DNA of 64,000 bases, taken from NCBI RefSeq assembly GCF_026342355.1, contig NZ_JAPEMV010000005.1, positions 248,001 to 312,000 of the forward strand, written 5' to 3'. The translations under genes and the position numbers were made by a program. The stretch's first letter is position 1, and each line of letters starts with the position of its first letter. The DNA comes from Streptomyces sp. NBC_00249. GTDB lineage: Bacteria; Actinomycetota; Actinomycetes; Streptomycetales; Streptomycetaceae. The notes below the pieces were generated by a model, which made no database searches, had not been told where the DNA came from, and saw only the letters and a list, made by a program, of their open reading frames with translations. Shown here piece by piece: positions 16,459 through 29,387 of this stretch.

Positions 16459-16872
16459 ATGAAGCACACACGCGGGTTGACGGTCGCGGCGCTGGGCGCG
16501 GCGCTGGCGATGACGGTCGGGGCGGGCCAGGCCGCGGCGGCGGAGGAACTCCTCCCGCACCCGGGCCCGGACGGGCTGATCTGGGTACCCGAGGTGACGG
16601 GATCCAGCGGCTTCGTCTCGGGCGGACTCTGGTCCAGGCTCGACACCTTCACCACCTTCGCCTGCGAGGGCGGCGGCAGCATCGAGGTGACCTTCCACCT
16701 CGACAACCACCCGGACCGCGACCCGGCCCCCTTCACCCTGAACTGCCCCGCCGGTTCCCCGGCCGCCGTCACCGTCCCCCTGGGCACCGGCCTGACGGGC
16801 GGCTTCGGCGCCACGGTGACCACCTCGTCCCCGTCCATACGCTGGGCGGCCACGGTCACCCAGCCCGAGTAA
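16459..16872 (+). CDS. Small secreted protein of unknown function
   Basis: A 137-aa exported protein with a clear signal peptide (MKHTRGLTVAALGAALAMTV, cleavage near GQAAAAEE). The mature part has two cysteines (TTFACEGGG and FTLNCPAGS) that could form a disulfide, and is rich in Gly, Thr and Ser. I do not recognise a domain; the pattern suggests a small extracellular beta-sandwich. The ATG at 16459 is preceded by AGGGGGAA. It ends at a strong hairpin shared with the convergent gltD. Confidence 0.8.
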   Translation: MKHTRGLTVAALGAALAMTVGAGQAAAAEELLPHPGPDGLIWVPEVTGSSGFVSGGLWSRLDTFTTFACEGGGSIEVTFHLDNHPDRDPAPFTLNCPAGSPAAVTVPLGTGLTGGFGATVTTSSPSIRWAATVTQPE

Positions 16873-16887
16873 CCCACCCCGGCACGC

Positions 16888-16931
16888 CACAGCGCCCGCC
16901 ATCCCTGGTCGGGGACATGACGGGCGCTGTG
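16888..16931. terminator. Bidirectional hairpin between the small secreted protein gene and gltD
   Basis: CACAGCGCCCG (16888-16898) pairs perfectly with CGGGCGCTGTG (16921-16931) across a 22-base loop, 15 bases past the stop of the secreted-protein gene and facing the convergent gltD. Confidence 0.7.
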
Positions 16932-16971
16932 TCAGAATTCCGCACCTCGTTGTACGGACCGTATGAGGGGT

Positions 16972-16991
16972 CCCGCCCTTCGCGGGGCGGG
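16972..16991 (-). terminator. Hairpin just downstream of gltD
   Basis: CCCGCCC and GGGCGGG pair around a TTCGCG loop, 14 bases beyond the gltD stop codon. Together with the hairpin at 16888-16931 it gives gltBD a double terminator. Confidence 0.5.
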
Positions 16992-17005
16992 GGTGCTGCC
17001 GGGTG

Positions 17006-18458
17006 TTACACCATCAGCGAGCGGTCCGTCGGCTTGACCGGGTACGGGAGGGCGCTGGAGCCGGTCAGGAAGCGGTCGACGCCGCGGGCGGCCGAGCGGC
17101 CTTCCGCGATGGCCCAGACGATGAGCGACTGGCCGCGGCCCGCGTCGCCGGCGACGAAGACGCCGTCGACGTTGGTCGTGTAGGCGGCGTCGCGCTCGAT
17201 GTTGCCGCGCGCGTCCATCGCCAGGCCGAACTGCTGGACCAGGCCGTTCTCCTGGTCGGTGCCCGTGAAGCCCATCGCCAGGGTCACCAGCTGCGCGGGG
17301 AGGACGCGCTCGGTGCCGGGCTGCTGGACGAGCTTGCCGTCGACGAACTCGACCTCGACCAGGTGCAGGGCCTGGACGTTGCCGTCCTCGTCGCCCTCGA
17401 AGTGGGTGGTGGAGACGGAGTAGATCCGCTCGCCGCCCTCCTCGTGGGCCGAGGTGACCTTGTACAGCATCGGGAAGGTCGGCCACGGCTGGCCGGTGGG
17501 CCGGTCCTCGGAGGGACGCGGCATGATCTCCAGCTGCGTGACGGACAGCGCGCCCTGGCGGTGGGCGGTGCCCACGCAGTCCGCGCCGGTGTCGCCGCCG
17601 CCGATGACGACCACGTGCTTGCCCTCGGCCGTGATGGGGGGCGCCACGAAGTCGCCCTCCTGGACCTTGTTCGCGAGGGGGAGGTACTCCATCGCGAAGT
17701 GGATGCCCTTGAGGTCACGGCCCGGGACCGGGAGGTCGCGGGAGACCGTGGCGCCGGCCGCGATGACCACCGCGTCGAACCGCTTGCGCAGGTCGGTGGC
17801 CGTCAGGTCGCGGCCGATCTCGATGCCGGTACGGAACTTGGTGCCCTCCGCGCGCATCTGCTCGATGCGGCGGTTGATGTGCACCTTCTCCATCTTGAAC
17901 TCGGGGATGCCGTAGCGCAGCAGCCCGCCGATGCGGTCGGCGCGCTCGTACACGACCACGGTGTGGCCGGCCCGGGTCAGCTGCTGGGCGGCGGCCAGAC
18001 CGGCCGGGCCGGAGCCGATGACGGCGGCCGTCTTGCCGGAGAGGCGCTCCGGCGGCTGCGGGGTGACGTCGCCGTTGTCCCAGGCCTTGTCGATGATCGA
18101 GACTTCGACGTTCTTGATGGTGACGGCCGGCTGGTTGATGCCGAGCACGCACGCCGACTCGCACGGAGCGGGGCACAGGCGGCCCGTGAACTCCGGGAAG
18201 TTGTTGGTGGCGTGCAGGCGCTCGGACGCGGCCGTCCAGTCCTCGCGGTACGCGAAGTCGTTCCACTCCGGGATCAGGTTCCCGAGCGGGCAGCCGTTGT
18301 GACAGAACGGGATGCCGCAGTCCATGCAGCGGCCGGCCTGCTTGCTGATGATCGGGAGCAGCGAGCCCGGGACGTAGACCTCGTTCCAGTCCTTGAGGCG
18401 GTCAGCCACAGGACGGGAGCAGGCGGTCTCGCGGGGGGTGGTGAGGAAGCCCTTCGGG

Positions 18459-18466
<8 letters not shown>
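17006..18466 (-). CDS. gltD: Glutamate synthase (NADPH) small subunit
   Basis: A 486-aa flavoprotein that passes electrons from NADPH to the large subunit in the GOGAT reaction (glutamine plus 2-oxoglutarate to two glutamates). The N-terminal cysteine clusters CMDCGIPFCHNGCPLG and CPAPCESACVLG bind 4Fe-4S centres. FAD binds at VIGSGPAGLAAAQQL and NADPH at VIGGGDTGADCVG; the C-terminal FAD segment is FVAGDAGRGQSLIVWAI. Length matches the family. The ATG at 18466 overlaps the gltB stop region by eight bases and has GGAGG nine bases upstream, so the two are coupled. Confidence 0.97.
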
Positions 18467-23069
<4,603 letters not shown>

Positions 23070-23407
23070 CGGCTCTCCCGTCGTCGTCGTGGCATATGTG
23101 CATAGCCGAGGGACGACGTTGGCCCTCTGCGAAATTTCGTGCAGGTTACATGATGACGGCAATCCCGAGAACCGGATATCGCATTCCAGCATGCGGACAC
23201 AGCGCGAAGCAGATGAAAGGGACCTTCAGGCAGGTTGCAGGGGTTTCTGCACGACTTCTGCGGGCGCAACCCTGGGAGAAGGTCCCGGCGCGATGCGGGC
23301 ATCATTGCCCGGCGCCCTGGTCTGATGCCCCGCGGTCACGGAATCGAAACCGCCGGGTAACGGACTACTTATGTTGCGTACTGCATAGTGTCTCACTCCC
23401 GCGCCGG
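23070..23407. other. 338-bp gltB upstream region
   Basis: This gap between the VIT1-type gene and gltB (both minus strand) is less GC-rich than its surroundings and holds the gltB promoter. It contains the candidate GlnR site (23134-23149) and the imperfect palindrome TGAAAGG-GA-CCTTCA (23214-23228). No gene or convincing terminator is seen in the remainder. Confidence 0.5.
23134..23149 (-). promoter_or_regulatory. Candidate GlnR box upstream of gltB
   Basis: On the minus strand the sequence reads GTAAC-CTGCAC-GAAAT, matching the half-site pattern gTnAc-n6-GaAAc known for the nitrogen regulator GlnR in Streptomyces. It is 65-80 bases upstream of the gltB start. A second half-site at the usual spacing is poor (GAGGG), so binding could be weak. 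Confidence 0.45.
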
Positions 23408-24139
23408 TTAGCCTACGGCGCTGCCGATCCAGCTTCCCAGGATGTACGTCACACCGGCGGCCGCGCCACCCAGGACGAGCTGGCGCAGCCCGCTGAACCA
23501 CCAGGACCGGGCCGTGACCCGCGAGACCACCGCACCGCAGGCGAAGAGCCCGACGAGCGCCAGCAGCACGGCCGGCCACAGCGCGGTCGCGCCGAGCAGG
23601 TAGGGCAGTACGGGCAGCAGCGCGCCCAGCGAGAAGGAACCGAAGGACGACACGGCGGCGACGAGCGGCGAGGGCAGGTCCTCGGGGTCTATCCCGAGCT
23701 CCTCGCGGGCGTGGATCTCCAGCGCCCGCTCCGGGTCGCGGGACAGCTGCATCGCGACCTCGCGGGCGAGCGCCGGCTCGACGCCGCGCGAGACGTAGAG
23801 CTCGGCGAGCTCCTCCATCTCGTCGACCGGGTGCTTGCGCAGCTGCTGGCGCTCCACGTCCAGCTCGGCGAGGACCAGCTCGCGCTGCGAGGCGACGGAG
23901 GTGTACTCGCCGGCGGCCATCGAGAAGGCGCCGGCCGCGAGACCGGCCAGACCGGTGATCACGACGGTCTGCGGGGAGACCGCACCGCCGGCCACACCGG
24001 TCATCAATGCGAGGTTGGAGACGAGCCCGTCCATCGCGCCGAACACGGCCGGGCGCAGCCATCCGCCGTTGACGTCGCGGTGGGTGTGGTTGTCGCGGTG
24101 GGCGGTGTGAAGCGGTGCTTCGATGTCGATGATGGACAT
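23408..24139 (-). CDS. VIT1/CCC1-family transporter
   Basis: A 243-aa membrane protein of the vacuolar iron transporter family, likely moving Fe2+ or Mn2+. The first helix contains WLRPAVFGAMDGLVSNLAL, with the conserved Asp, and the second contains GLAAGAFSMAAGEYTSVASQ; both are family signatures. A cytoplasmic acidic and charged helical domain (RELVLAELDVERQQL through REELGIDPEDLPSP) follows, with three more membrane segments at the C-terminus. A run AAAAGGGGAGA lies upstream of the ATG at 24139. It is divergent from the ADP-ribosylglycohydrolase operon across 260 bp. Confidence 0.9.
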   Translation of the reverse strand: MSIIDIEAPLHTAHRDNHTHRDVNGGWLRPAVFGAMDGLVSNLALMTGVAGGAVSPQTVVITGLAGLAAGAFSMAAGEYTSVASQRELVLAELDVERQQLRKHPVDEMEELAELYVSRGVEPALAREVAMQLSRDPERALEIHAREELGIDPEDLPSPLVAAVSSFGSFSLGALLPVLPYLLGATALWPAVLLALVGLFACGAVVSRVTARSWWFSGLRQLVLGGAAAGVTYILGSWIGSAVG

Positions 24140-24399
24140 GCGGCGTATCTCCCCTTTTCGTACGAGTGGGTACGCGAAGGCGACGCGCAGGACTTCCACT
24201 CCCCCTGAACACCTCGAAACTACGCACGATTTTTGCCGCCCGCCAGCAAGGAAGGCCGTACTTACCTGGGGTTTCGCGCCTCGGCGACCGGGTGACGGGG
24301 GGCTCCGTGAGGCGTTTCGCGGCGAGCGACAAACCTCATGCCGTGGCACAAATCCCCCAAGGGCTCATCATGAGTCCCATTCAAGTGGAGAGGCGCGCG

Positions 24400-25386
24400 A
24401 TGGAGCTGATTGCATGCAATCCGCAGGTCCTCCTCGAACGGGCCAGGGGCGCGCTTCTCGGCCTCGCGGTGGGTGACGCGCTGGGCGCCCCCGCGGAGAA
24501 CATGAAGCCGTCGGAGATCCGGGCCAAGTGGGGCCGGATCGAGGGCTTCGTGTCCGAGGACCCGGCGGGCACGGACGACACCGAGTACGCGATCTTCTCC
24601 GGCCTGCTGCTGGCCCGGCACGGATCGGCCCTCACCGTCGCGCACGTCGAACGGGCCTGGCACCACTGGATCGCCGACCTCGACGAGGGCCCGTTCCGGG
24701 GCGCCGGCTTCTCCGAGCGCGGCACCCTGGAGAACCTCCGCCGGGGCCTGGCCGCGCCCATCTCGGCACAGCACCGGCACGCCTGGTCGGACGGTCTCGC
24801 CATGCGGGCGGCGCCGTTCGGGGTCTTCGCCGCGGGCAGGCCCGCCGAGGCCGCCCGGCTCGTCGCCATCGACGGCACCGTCAGCCACGACGGCGAGGGC
24901 ATCTACGGCGGCCAGGCGGTCGCCGCCGGGGTCGCGGCGGCGATGGCGGGCGGCTCCCCCGCCTCGGTGGTCTCGGCGGCCCTCTCCGTGATCCCCTCCG
25001 ACTCCTGGACGGCCCGCTCCCTGCGCCGCGCGGTCACCGCCGCCCCGCGCGGGGAACGGGCGGTGCGCTCCGCGGTGGTCATCGGCGGCTACCCGTGGAC
25101 GGACCTCGCCCCCGAGGCGGTGGGCCTGGCCTTCGGGGCCTTCGCCGCCTGCGCGGGCGACTTCCGCTCGTCCGTCCTGACGGCCGTGAACATGGGCCGG
25201 GACGCCGACACCACGGCCGCGGTGGCGGGCGCGCTGTCCGGGGCCCTGTCGGGGGCCCCGGCGATCCCCGCCGACTGGGCCTCGGCCGTCGGACCGGTCC
25301 GGGGCAGCTGCCTCCCGTCGATGCGCGGCTACCACGTCCTGGACATCGCCGACCTCCTCACCCCCGAATCCGAGACCCCCCGATGA
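24400..25386 (+). CDS. ADP-ribosylglycohydrolase family protein 1
   Basis: A 328-aa member of the DraG/ARH family, which cleaves N- or O-glycosidic bonds to ribose in ADP-ribosyl compounds using two Mg or Mn ions. The opening motif ARGALLGLAVGDALGAP is canonical. The first metal motif TDDTE and the second GRDADTTAAVAG are both intact. The ATG at 24400 has GGAGAGG at ideal spacing; an in-frame ATG at 24370 behind AAGGG is possible and would add ten residues. First gene of a seven-gene unit: its stop overlaps the next start by four bases. Confidence 0.9.
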   Translation: MELIACNPQVLLERARGALLGLAVGDALGAPAENMKPSEIRAKWGRIEGFVSEDPAGTDDTEYAIFSGLLLARHGSALTVAHVERAWHHWIADLDEGPFRGAGFSERGTLENLRRGLAAPISAQHRHAWSDGLAMRAAPFGVFAAGRPAEAARLVAIDGTVSHDGEGIYGGQAVAAGVAAAMAGGSPASVVSAALSVIPSDSWTARSLRRAVTAAPRGERAVRSAVVIGGYPWTDLAPEAVGLAFGAFAACAGDFRSSVLTAVNMGRDADTTAAVAGALSGALSGAPAIPADWASAVGPVRGSCLPSMRGYHVLDIADLLTPESETPR

Positions 25387-26705
25387 CCCCGGACCCGGCC
25401 CCGCCCGCACAGACGGCGGCCACGCCGACCCCGCCCCGGCCCCCGGGCCCCGCCGCCCCGGGCCGCGCCCTCACCGCCCCCGACCCCGCGCGCACGCGGC
25501 CCCGTACGGCCGCCGCACCCCCGGACGGGACCCGCGCCGCCCCGGCCGCGGGAGCGCTCGCGCAGCCCCGTACCCCGCCCCCGGACGGGGCCCGGCGGAT
25601 CGAGGGGTTGTTGCTCGGGCTCGCCGCGGGCGATGCGGCCGGGTGGCCCGCCGCACGGCACCGGGCCAGCCGGATGCCCGAGTGGACCCGCCGCCTCACC
25701 CGCGAGCTCGACACCTTCGCGGAGCAGAACGCCACCACCACCCTCCCCGTCCCCATCGCCCTCAACCAGCCCCCCGAGCCGCTGCGCCTCGGCCCCTCCG
25801 ACGACGCCGAATGGGCGGCCTTCGCCGCCGAGTCCGTCCTCACCGCCGCCGGGGTGCTGCTCAGCGACCTCAGCCGCTCCCGCAGGATGCGCGCCGCCAT
25901 CGACCTGGCCTGGAACGCCCTGGCCTCCGAGGTCGCGGCGGCAGCCGAACGCGCGCCGGAGGTCGAGTCCGCCGTGCTCCCGCTCCGCGCCCGGATCTCC
26001 GTCCGCGCGGGCCTCGGCAACCTCGCCGCCGGCCTGCGCCCGCCCGCCACCGGCCACGACAACCCGCACTACTTCGACGACGCCGCCTGCGTCCGCGCCT
26101 GCGTCCTCGCCGTCGTCCACCCGGGAGACCCCCGCGCGGCGGCGGACCTCGCCGAGTTCGACGCCCGCTACACCCAGGACGGCGACGGGGTCCACGGCGC
26201 CCGCGCCATGGCCGCCGCCCTCGCCACCGCCCTGGGCGGGGCCGGCGTCGACGCGGCCGTCGACGCCGCGCTCGAACAGCTCCCCGAGACCACGGAGATC
26301 GGCCGCAACGCCCGCCACGCCGTCAAACTCGCCCGTACCCACACCGAGGGCGGGGCCTTCGCCATCGTCCCCACCCTCGAACACGAGATCGTGGACCACG
26401 TCTACAGCTACGGCATCGCCGCCGCCGAGACCGTCCCCGTCGCCCTCGCCCTCGCCACCGCCGCCCGCGGCCGCGTCGGCGAGGCCGTCCCCGCCGCCGC
26501 CTGCCTCTCCCGCGTCGCGGACTCCGCCCCCGCCCTCGCCGGCGCCCTCACCGGCGCGCTCGGCGGCGGCGACTCCCTGCCCGCCGCCTGGCGCGAGGCC
26601 TGCCGGACCCTGTCCGGCTGCGCCCTCCCGCGCCTCGCCGGAACCGACCTCGTCGAACTCGCCGCACTCCTCACCCGTACGGAACTCACCTCACCCAAGG
26701 GATGA
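25383..26705 (+). CDS. ADP-ribosylglycohydrolase family protein 2, degenerate metal site
   Basis: A 440-aa protein. The first about 70 residues are Pro/Ala/Thr-rich and low complexity, followed by the family start RIEGLLLGLAAGDAAGWP. The first metal motif is altered to SDDAE and the second, normally GxDxDTxAAxAG, is reduced to RVADSAPALAG, so only some ligands remain. It may be catalytically weak, regulatory or specific for another ligand. ATGA overlaps join it to gene 1. The next gene starts only seven bases past its stop. Confidence 0.85.
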   Translation: MTPDPAPPAQTAATPTPPRPPGPAAPGRALTAPDPARTRPRTAAAPPDGTRAAPAAGALAQPRTPPPDGARRIEGLLLGLAAGDAAGWPAARHRASRMPEWTRRLTRELDTFAEQNATTTLPVPIALNQPPEPLRLGPSDDAEWAAFAAESVLTAAGVLLSDLSRSRRMRAAIDLAWNALASEVAAAAERAPEVESAVLPLRARISVRAGLGNLAAGLRPPATGHDNPHYFDDAACVRACVLAVVHPGDPRAAADLAEFDARYTQDGDGVHGARAMAAALATALGGAGVDAAVDAALEQLPETTEIGRNARHAVKLARTHTEGGAFAIVPTLEHEIVDHVYSYGIAAAETVPVALALATAARGRVGEAVPAAACLSRVADSAPALAGALTGALGGGDSLPAAWREACRTLSGCALPRLAGTDLVELAALLTRTELTSPKG

Positions 26706-26712
26706 TTCGGAC

Positions 26713-27858
26713 ATGACCCTCACACTGGAGGACCGGGCCACCGGGGCCCTCGTCGGAGCCGCCGTGGGCGACGCCCTCGGCGGCCCGGTGGAGGGCTGGT
26801 CCCCGGACCAGATCCTCGAACGCCACGGAGGCCGCGTGCACGGCATCGTCGGCCCCTGGTACGAGGACTGGCGCACCGCCAGACCCATCGCGCCGTACCA
26901 CAAGGGCGACGGGCACGTCACCGACGACACCCTGATGACGCACGCGCTGGTACGGGTCTACGCGACCGTACGCGACCACCTGGACGCCTACGCGGTCGCC
27001 GACCACCTCGTCCCGGACCTGATGACGGTCCCCCGCTGGATCCCCGAACTGGAGGCGGAGGCCCTGCCGCTCCAGCGGGTGTTCCTCGCCGAGAAGTGGA
27101 TCGTGACCCGGCTGCACTACGCGCACGCCGACCCGCGCGAGGCCGGCACCGGCAACATCGTCAACTGCGGCGCGGCGATGTACATGGCGCCGGTCGGGCT
27201 GGTCAACGCCGGCCATCCCGCGGCCGCGTACGCCGAGGCGCTGGACGTCACCGGCGCGCACCAGTCCTCGTACGGGCGGGAGGCGGCGGGCGTCTTCGCG
27301 GCGGCCGTGGCGGCGGCGTGCGTACCGGGCGCGACGGCCGCCTCGGTCGTGGACACCGCCCTGTCCCTGGCCAAGGACGGCACCCGCGCGGCCATCGCCG
27401 CCGTGGCCGAAGAGGCCGTCCGGCACCGGGACTTCGAGTCGGCGCTCGCCCCGCTGCGGGCGGCGGTCGCCCCGTACGACTCGGTCGGCCCGGACTACCG
27501 CGCCCCTTCGCTCGGCGCCCGCCGCCCCTCGCGCCTGCACTCCATCGAGGAACTCCCGATCGCCCTCGGCATGCTGCTGATCGGGGACGGCTCCTACGAG
27601 ACCGCCGTGCTCGGGGCCGTCAACTACGGCCGGGACTGCGACTCCACGGCCACCATGGCGGGGGCGATCGCCGGCGCCCTGGGCGGCGAAGCCGCGGTCC
27701 CGGCCGCCTGGGCCAAGCAGGTCGCCGAGGCCAGCCGCCTCGACCTGCACGCCCCGGCCGTGACGCTGGCCGCGGTGGCCCGGGAGGTCTTCGCCCGGGA
27801 CCGGACCCGCCGCCACGCCCACGAAACGGCCTTCACCACCCTCACCTCCCCCCGATGA
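26713..27858 (+). CDS. ADP-ribosylglycohydrolase family protein 3
   Basis: A 381-aa DraG-family protein with the canonical opening DRATGALVGAAVGDALGGPV, first metal motif VTDDTLM and second motif YGRDCDSTATMAG, so it should be catalytically competent. A middle segment, GTGNIVNCGAAMYMAPVG, is typical of bacterial ADP-ribosylglycohydrolases. It differs clearly from gene 1 in its insert regions, suggesting a different substrate rather than recent duplication. Its stop overlaps the start of gene 4 by four bases. The upstream ribosome site is weak (AAGGGATG about ten bases away), consistent with translational re-initiation. Confidence 0.9.
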   Translation: MTLTLEDRATGALVGAAVGDALGGPVEGWSPDQILERHGGRVHGIVGPWYEDWRTARPIAPYHKGDGHVTDDTLMTHALVRVYATVRDHLDAYAVADHLVPDLMTVPRWIPELEAEALPLQRVFLAEKWIVTRLHYAHADPREAGTGNIVNCGAAMYMAPVGLVNAGHPAAAYAEALDVTGAHQSSYGREAAGVFAAAVAAACVPGATAASVVDTALSLAKDGTRAAIAAVAEEAVRHRDFESALAPLRAAVAPYDSVGPDYRAPSLGARRPSRLHSIEELPIALGMLLIGDGSYETAVLGAVNYGRDCDSTATMAGAIAGALGGEAAVPAAWAKQVAEASRLDLHAPAVTLAAVAREVFARDRTRRHAHETAFTTLTSPR

Positions 27859-29387
27859 CCACCCCCCGGCAACCCCCGCCCAGGGAGGCCCCCGGCCGGG
27901 AGGCACCCGGGCCGTCCGCCACCGGCGCGGAGGCCCTCGTACGGCTGTCCTGGGCGCAGCCCGAGGACCTGATCGGGCACGAGCTGCGACAGGCGGCGGA
28001 GGACGGCCGCGACGCCGGGCCGGTGCTGCGCGCCTGGCTGGCGGCGGGCGGGCGCCCGGCCCCCACCCGGGCCGGGGCCTCCCCCACCCCGGCCCCGCCG
28101 GAACTCCGCACCCTCGCGCTACGCCTCCTCGACGACCTGGCGGCCCTCCCCACCCCGTCGAGCGCCACGGAACCCACCCCCTGGCCGGCCCTCCGCGCCA
28201 CCTGGCCCCCCGAACCGGCCCACCGACGACCCGCCCGGCAGCTCACCGACCCGAACCCCGGACCGGTCACCGAGGCAGGCTCCGGTCCGGGCGCCGGACC
28301 GGGCGCCGGACCGGGCGCCGGGGTCGATGTCATGCTGTGCCGGAGGCTAGAGGCCGCGTGGGTCGGGCGGGCCGCCGGGTGCGTGCTCGGCAAGCCCGTC
28401 GAGAAGCTCCCCCTGGAGGGGATCCGGGCCCTGGCCCGCGCCGCCGGCAACTGGCCGCTGGGCGACTGGTTCACCGCCCGCGGCGTCCCGGCGGAGCTCC
28501 TGGCCGCGTACCCCTGGAACCGCCGCTCCGCCCCCACCTCCCTCGCCGAGAACATCGACGGCACGCCCGAGGACGACGACCTCAACTACCCCCTCCTCGG
28601 CCTGCTCCTCCTCCAGCGGCACGGCAAGGGCTTCACCACCGCCGACGTGGCCGCGCTCTGGCTCGACGAACTCCCCGCCGGCCGCACCTTCACCGCCGAG
28701 CGGATCGCGTACCGGAACCTCCTCCAGGGCCTGGAGCCCCCCGACACCGCCACCCACCACAACCCCTTCCGCGAATGGATCGGCGCCCTCATCCGCGCCG
28801 ACGTCCACGGCTGGACCAACCCCGGCGACCCGGCCGCCGCCGCGGCCCAGGCCTACCGGGACGCCGCCCTCACCCACACCGCGAACGGGCTCTACGCCGC
28901 CCTCTTCACCGCCGCCGCCGTCGCCGAGGCGGCCACCGGCCGGGCTGACGTCCACACCGCGCTGCAGGCCGGGCTGGCCGTCGTACCGCCCCGCTCGCGC
29001 CTCGCCGACGCCGTGCGCTTCGGGATCCGTACCGCCTCGGACGAGGCCGACTTCGACCGCGTCGTGGACCGGCTGCACGCCTGCTACGGCCACTACCACT
29101 GGGTGCACGCCCTCCCCAACACCGCCCTGATCGCGGCCGCCCTCACCCACGCCGACGGGGACTTCACCCACTCCGTCTGCCGCGCGGTGTCCGGCGGCTG
29201 GGACACCGATTCCAACGGCGCCACGGCCGGGTCGCTCGCCGGGCTCCTGGCCGGCTCCCCCGACCGGATCCCGCACCGCTGGACCGCCCCCCTCAAGAAC
29301 CGCCTCGCCACCACCGTCCCCGGCTTCGACGGCATCGGCTTCGACGCCCTCGCCCACCTCACCGCCCAGGAGGCAGCCCACTCATGA
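27855..29387 (+). CDS. ADP-ribosylglycohydrolase family protein 4, long form
   Basis: A 510-aa protein. Residues 1-160 are a Pro/Ala/Gly-rich extension with a short helical part (ALVRLSWAQPEDLIGHELRQ) and a GPGAGPGAGPGAG repeat encoded near 28287-28322. The glycohydrolase domain follows, with the opening RLEAAWVGRAAGCVLGKPVEK, the first metal motif as EDDDLNY and the second as SGGWDTDSNGATAG. This variant (GxVLGKP, EDDDL) belongs to a distinct branch of the family. ATGA overlaps with gene 3 and with the ribokinase gene downstream keep it in the operon. Confidence 0.88.
   Translation: MTTPRQPPPREAPGREAPGPSATGAEALVRLSWAQPEDLIGHELRQAAEDGRDAGPVLRAWLAAGGRPAPTRAGASPTPAPPELRTLALRLLDDLAALPTPSSATEPTPWPALRATWPPEPAHRRPARQLTDPNPGPVTEAGSGPGAGPGAGPGAGVDVMLCRRLEAAWVGRAAGCVLGKPVEKLPLEGIRALARAAGNWPLGDWFTARGVPAELLAAYPWNRRSAPTSLAENIDGTPEDDDLNYPLLGLLLLQRHGKGFTTADVAALWLDELPAGRTFTAERIAYRNLLQGLEPPDTATHHNPFREWIGALIRADVHGWTNPGDPAAAAAQAYRDAALTHTANGLYAALFTAAAVAEAATGRADVHTALQAGLAVVPPRSRLADAVRFGIRTASDEADFDRVVDRLHACYGHYHWVHALPNTALIAAALTHADGDFTHSVCRAVSGGWDTDSNGATAGSLAGLLAGSPDRIPHRWTAPLKNRLATTVPGFDGIGFDALAHLTAQEAAHS

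Noticed and set aside
23070..23192. Longer gltB start giving 1577 residues
   Set aside because: The extension covers the promoter region and candidate GlnR site, and GGGAGA with ATG at 23069 gives a normal propeptide length before Cys39.
24166..24399. N-terminal extension of the first glycohydrolase
   Set aside because: The added residues are low complexity, while a strong ribosome site lies before the ATG at 24400 and a fair one before 24370.
28287..28322. Short tandem repeat considered as a CRISPR or regulatory repeat
   Set aside because: It is a 12-base in-frame repeat coding Gly-Pro-Gly-Ala, with no spacers.
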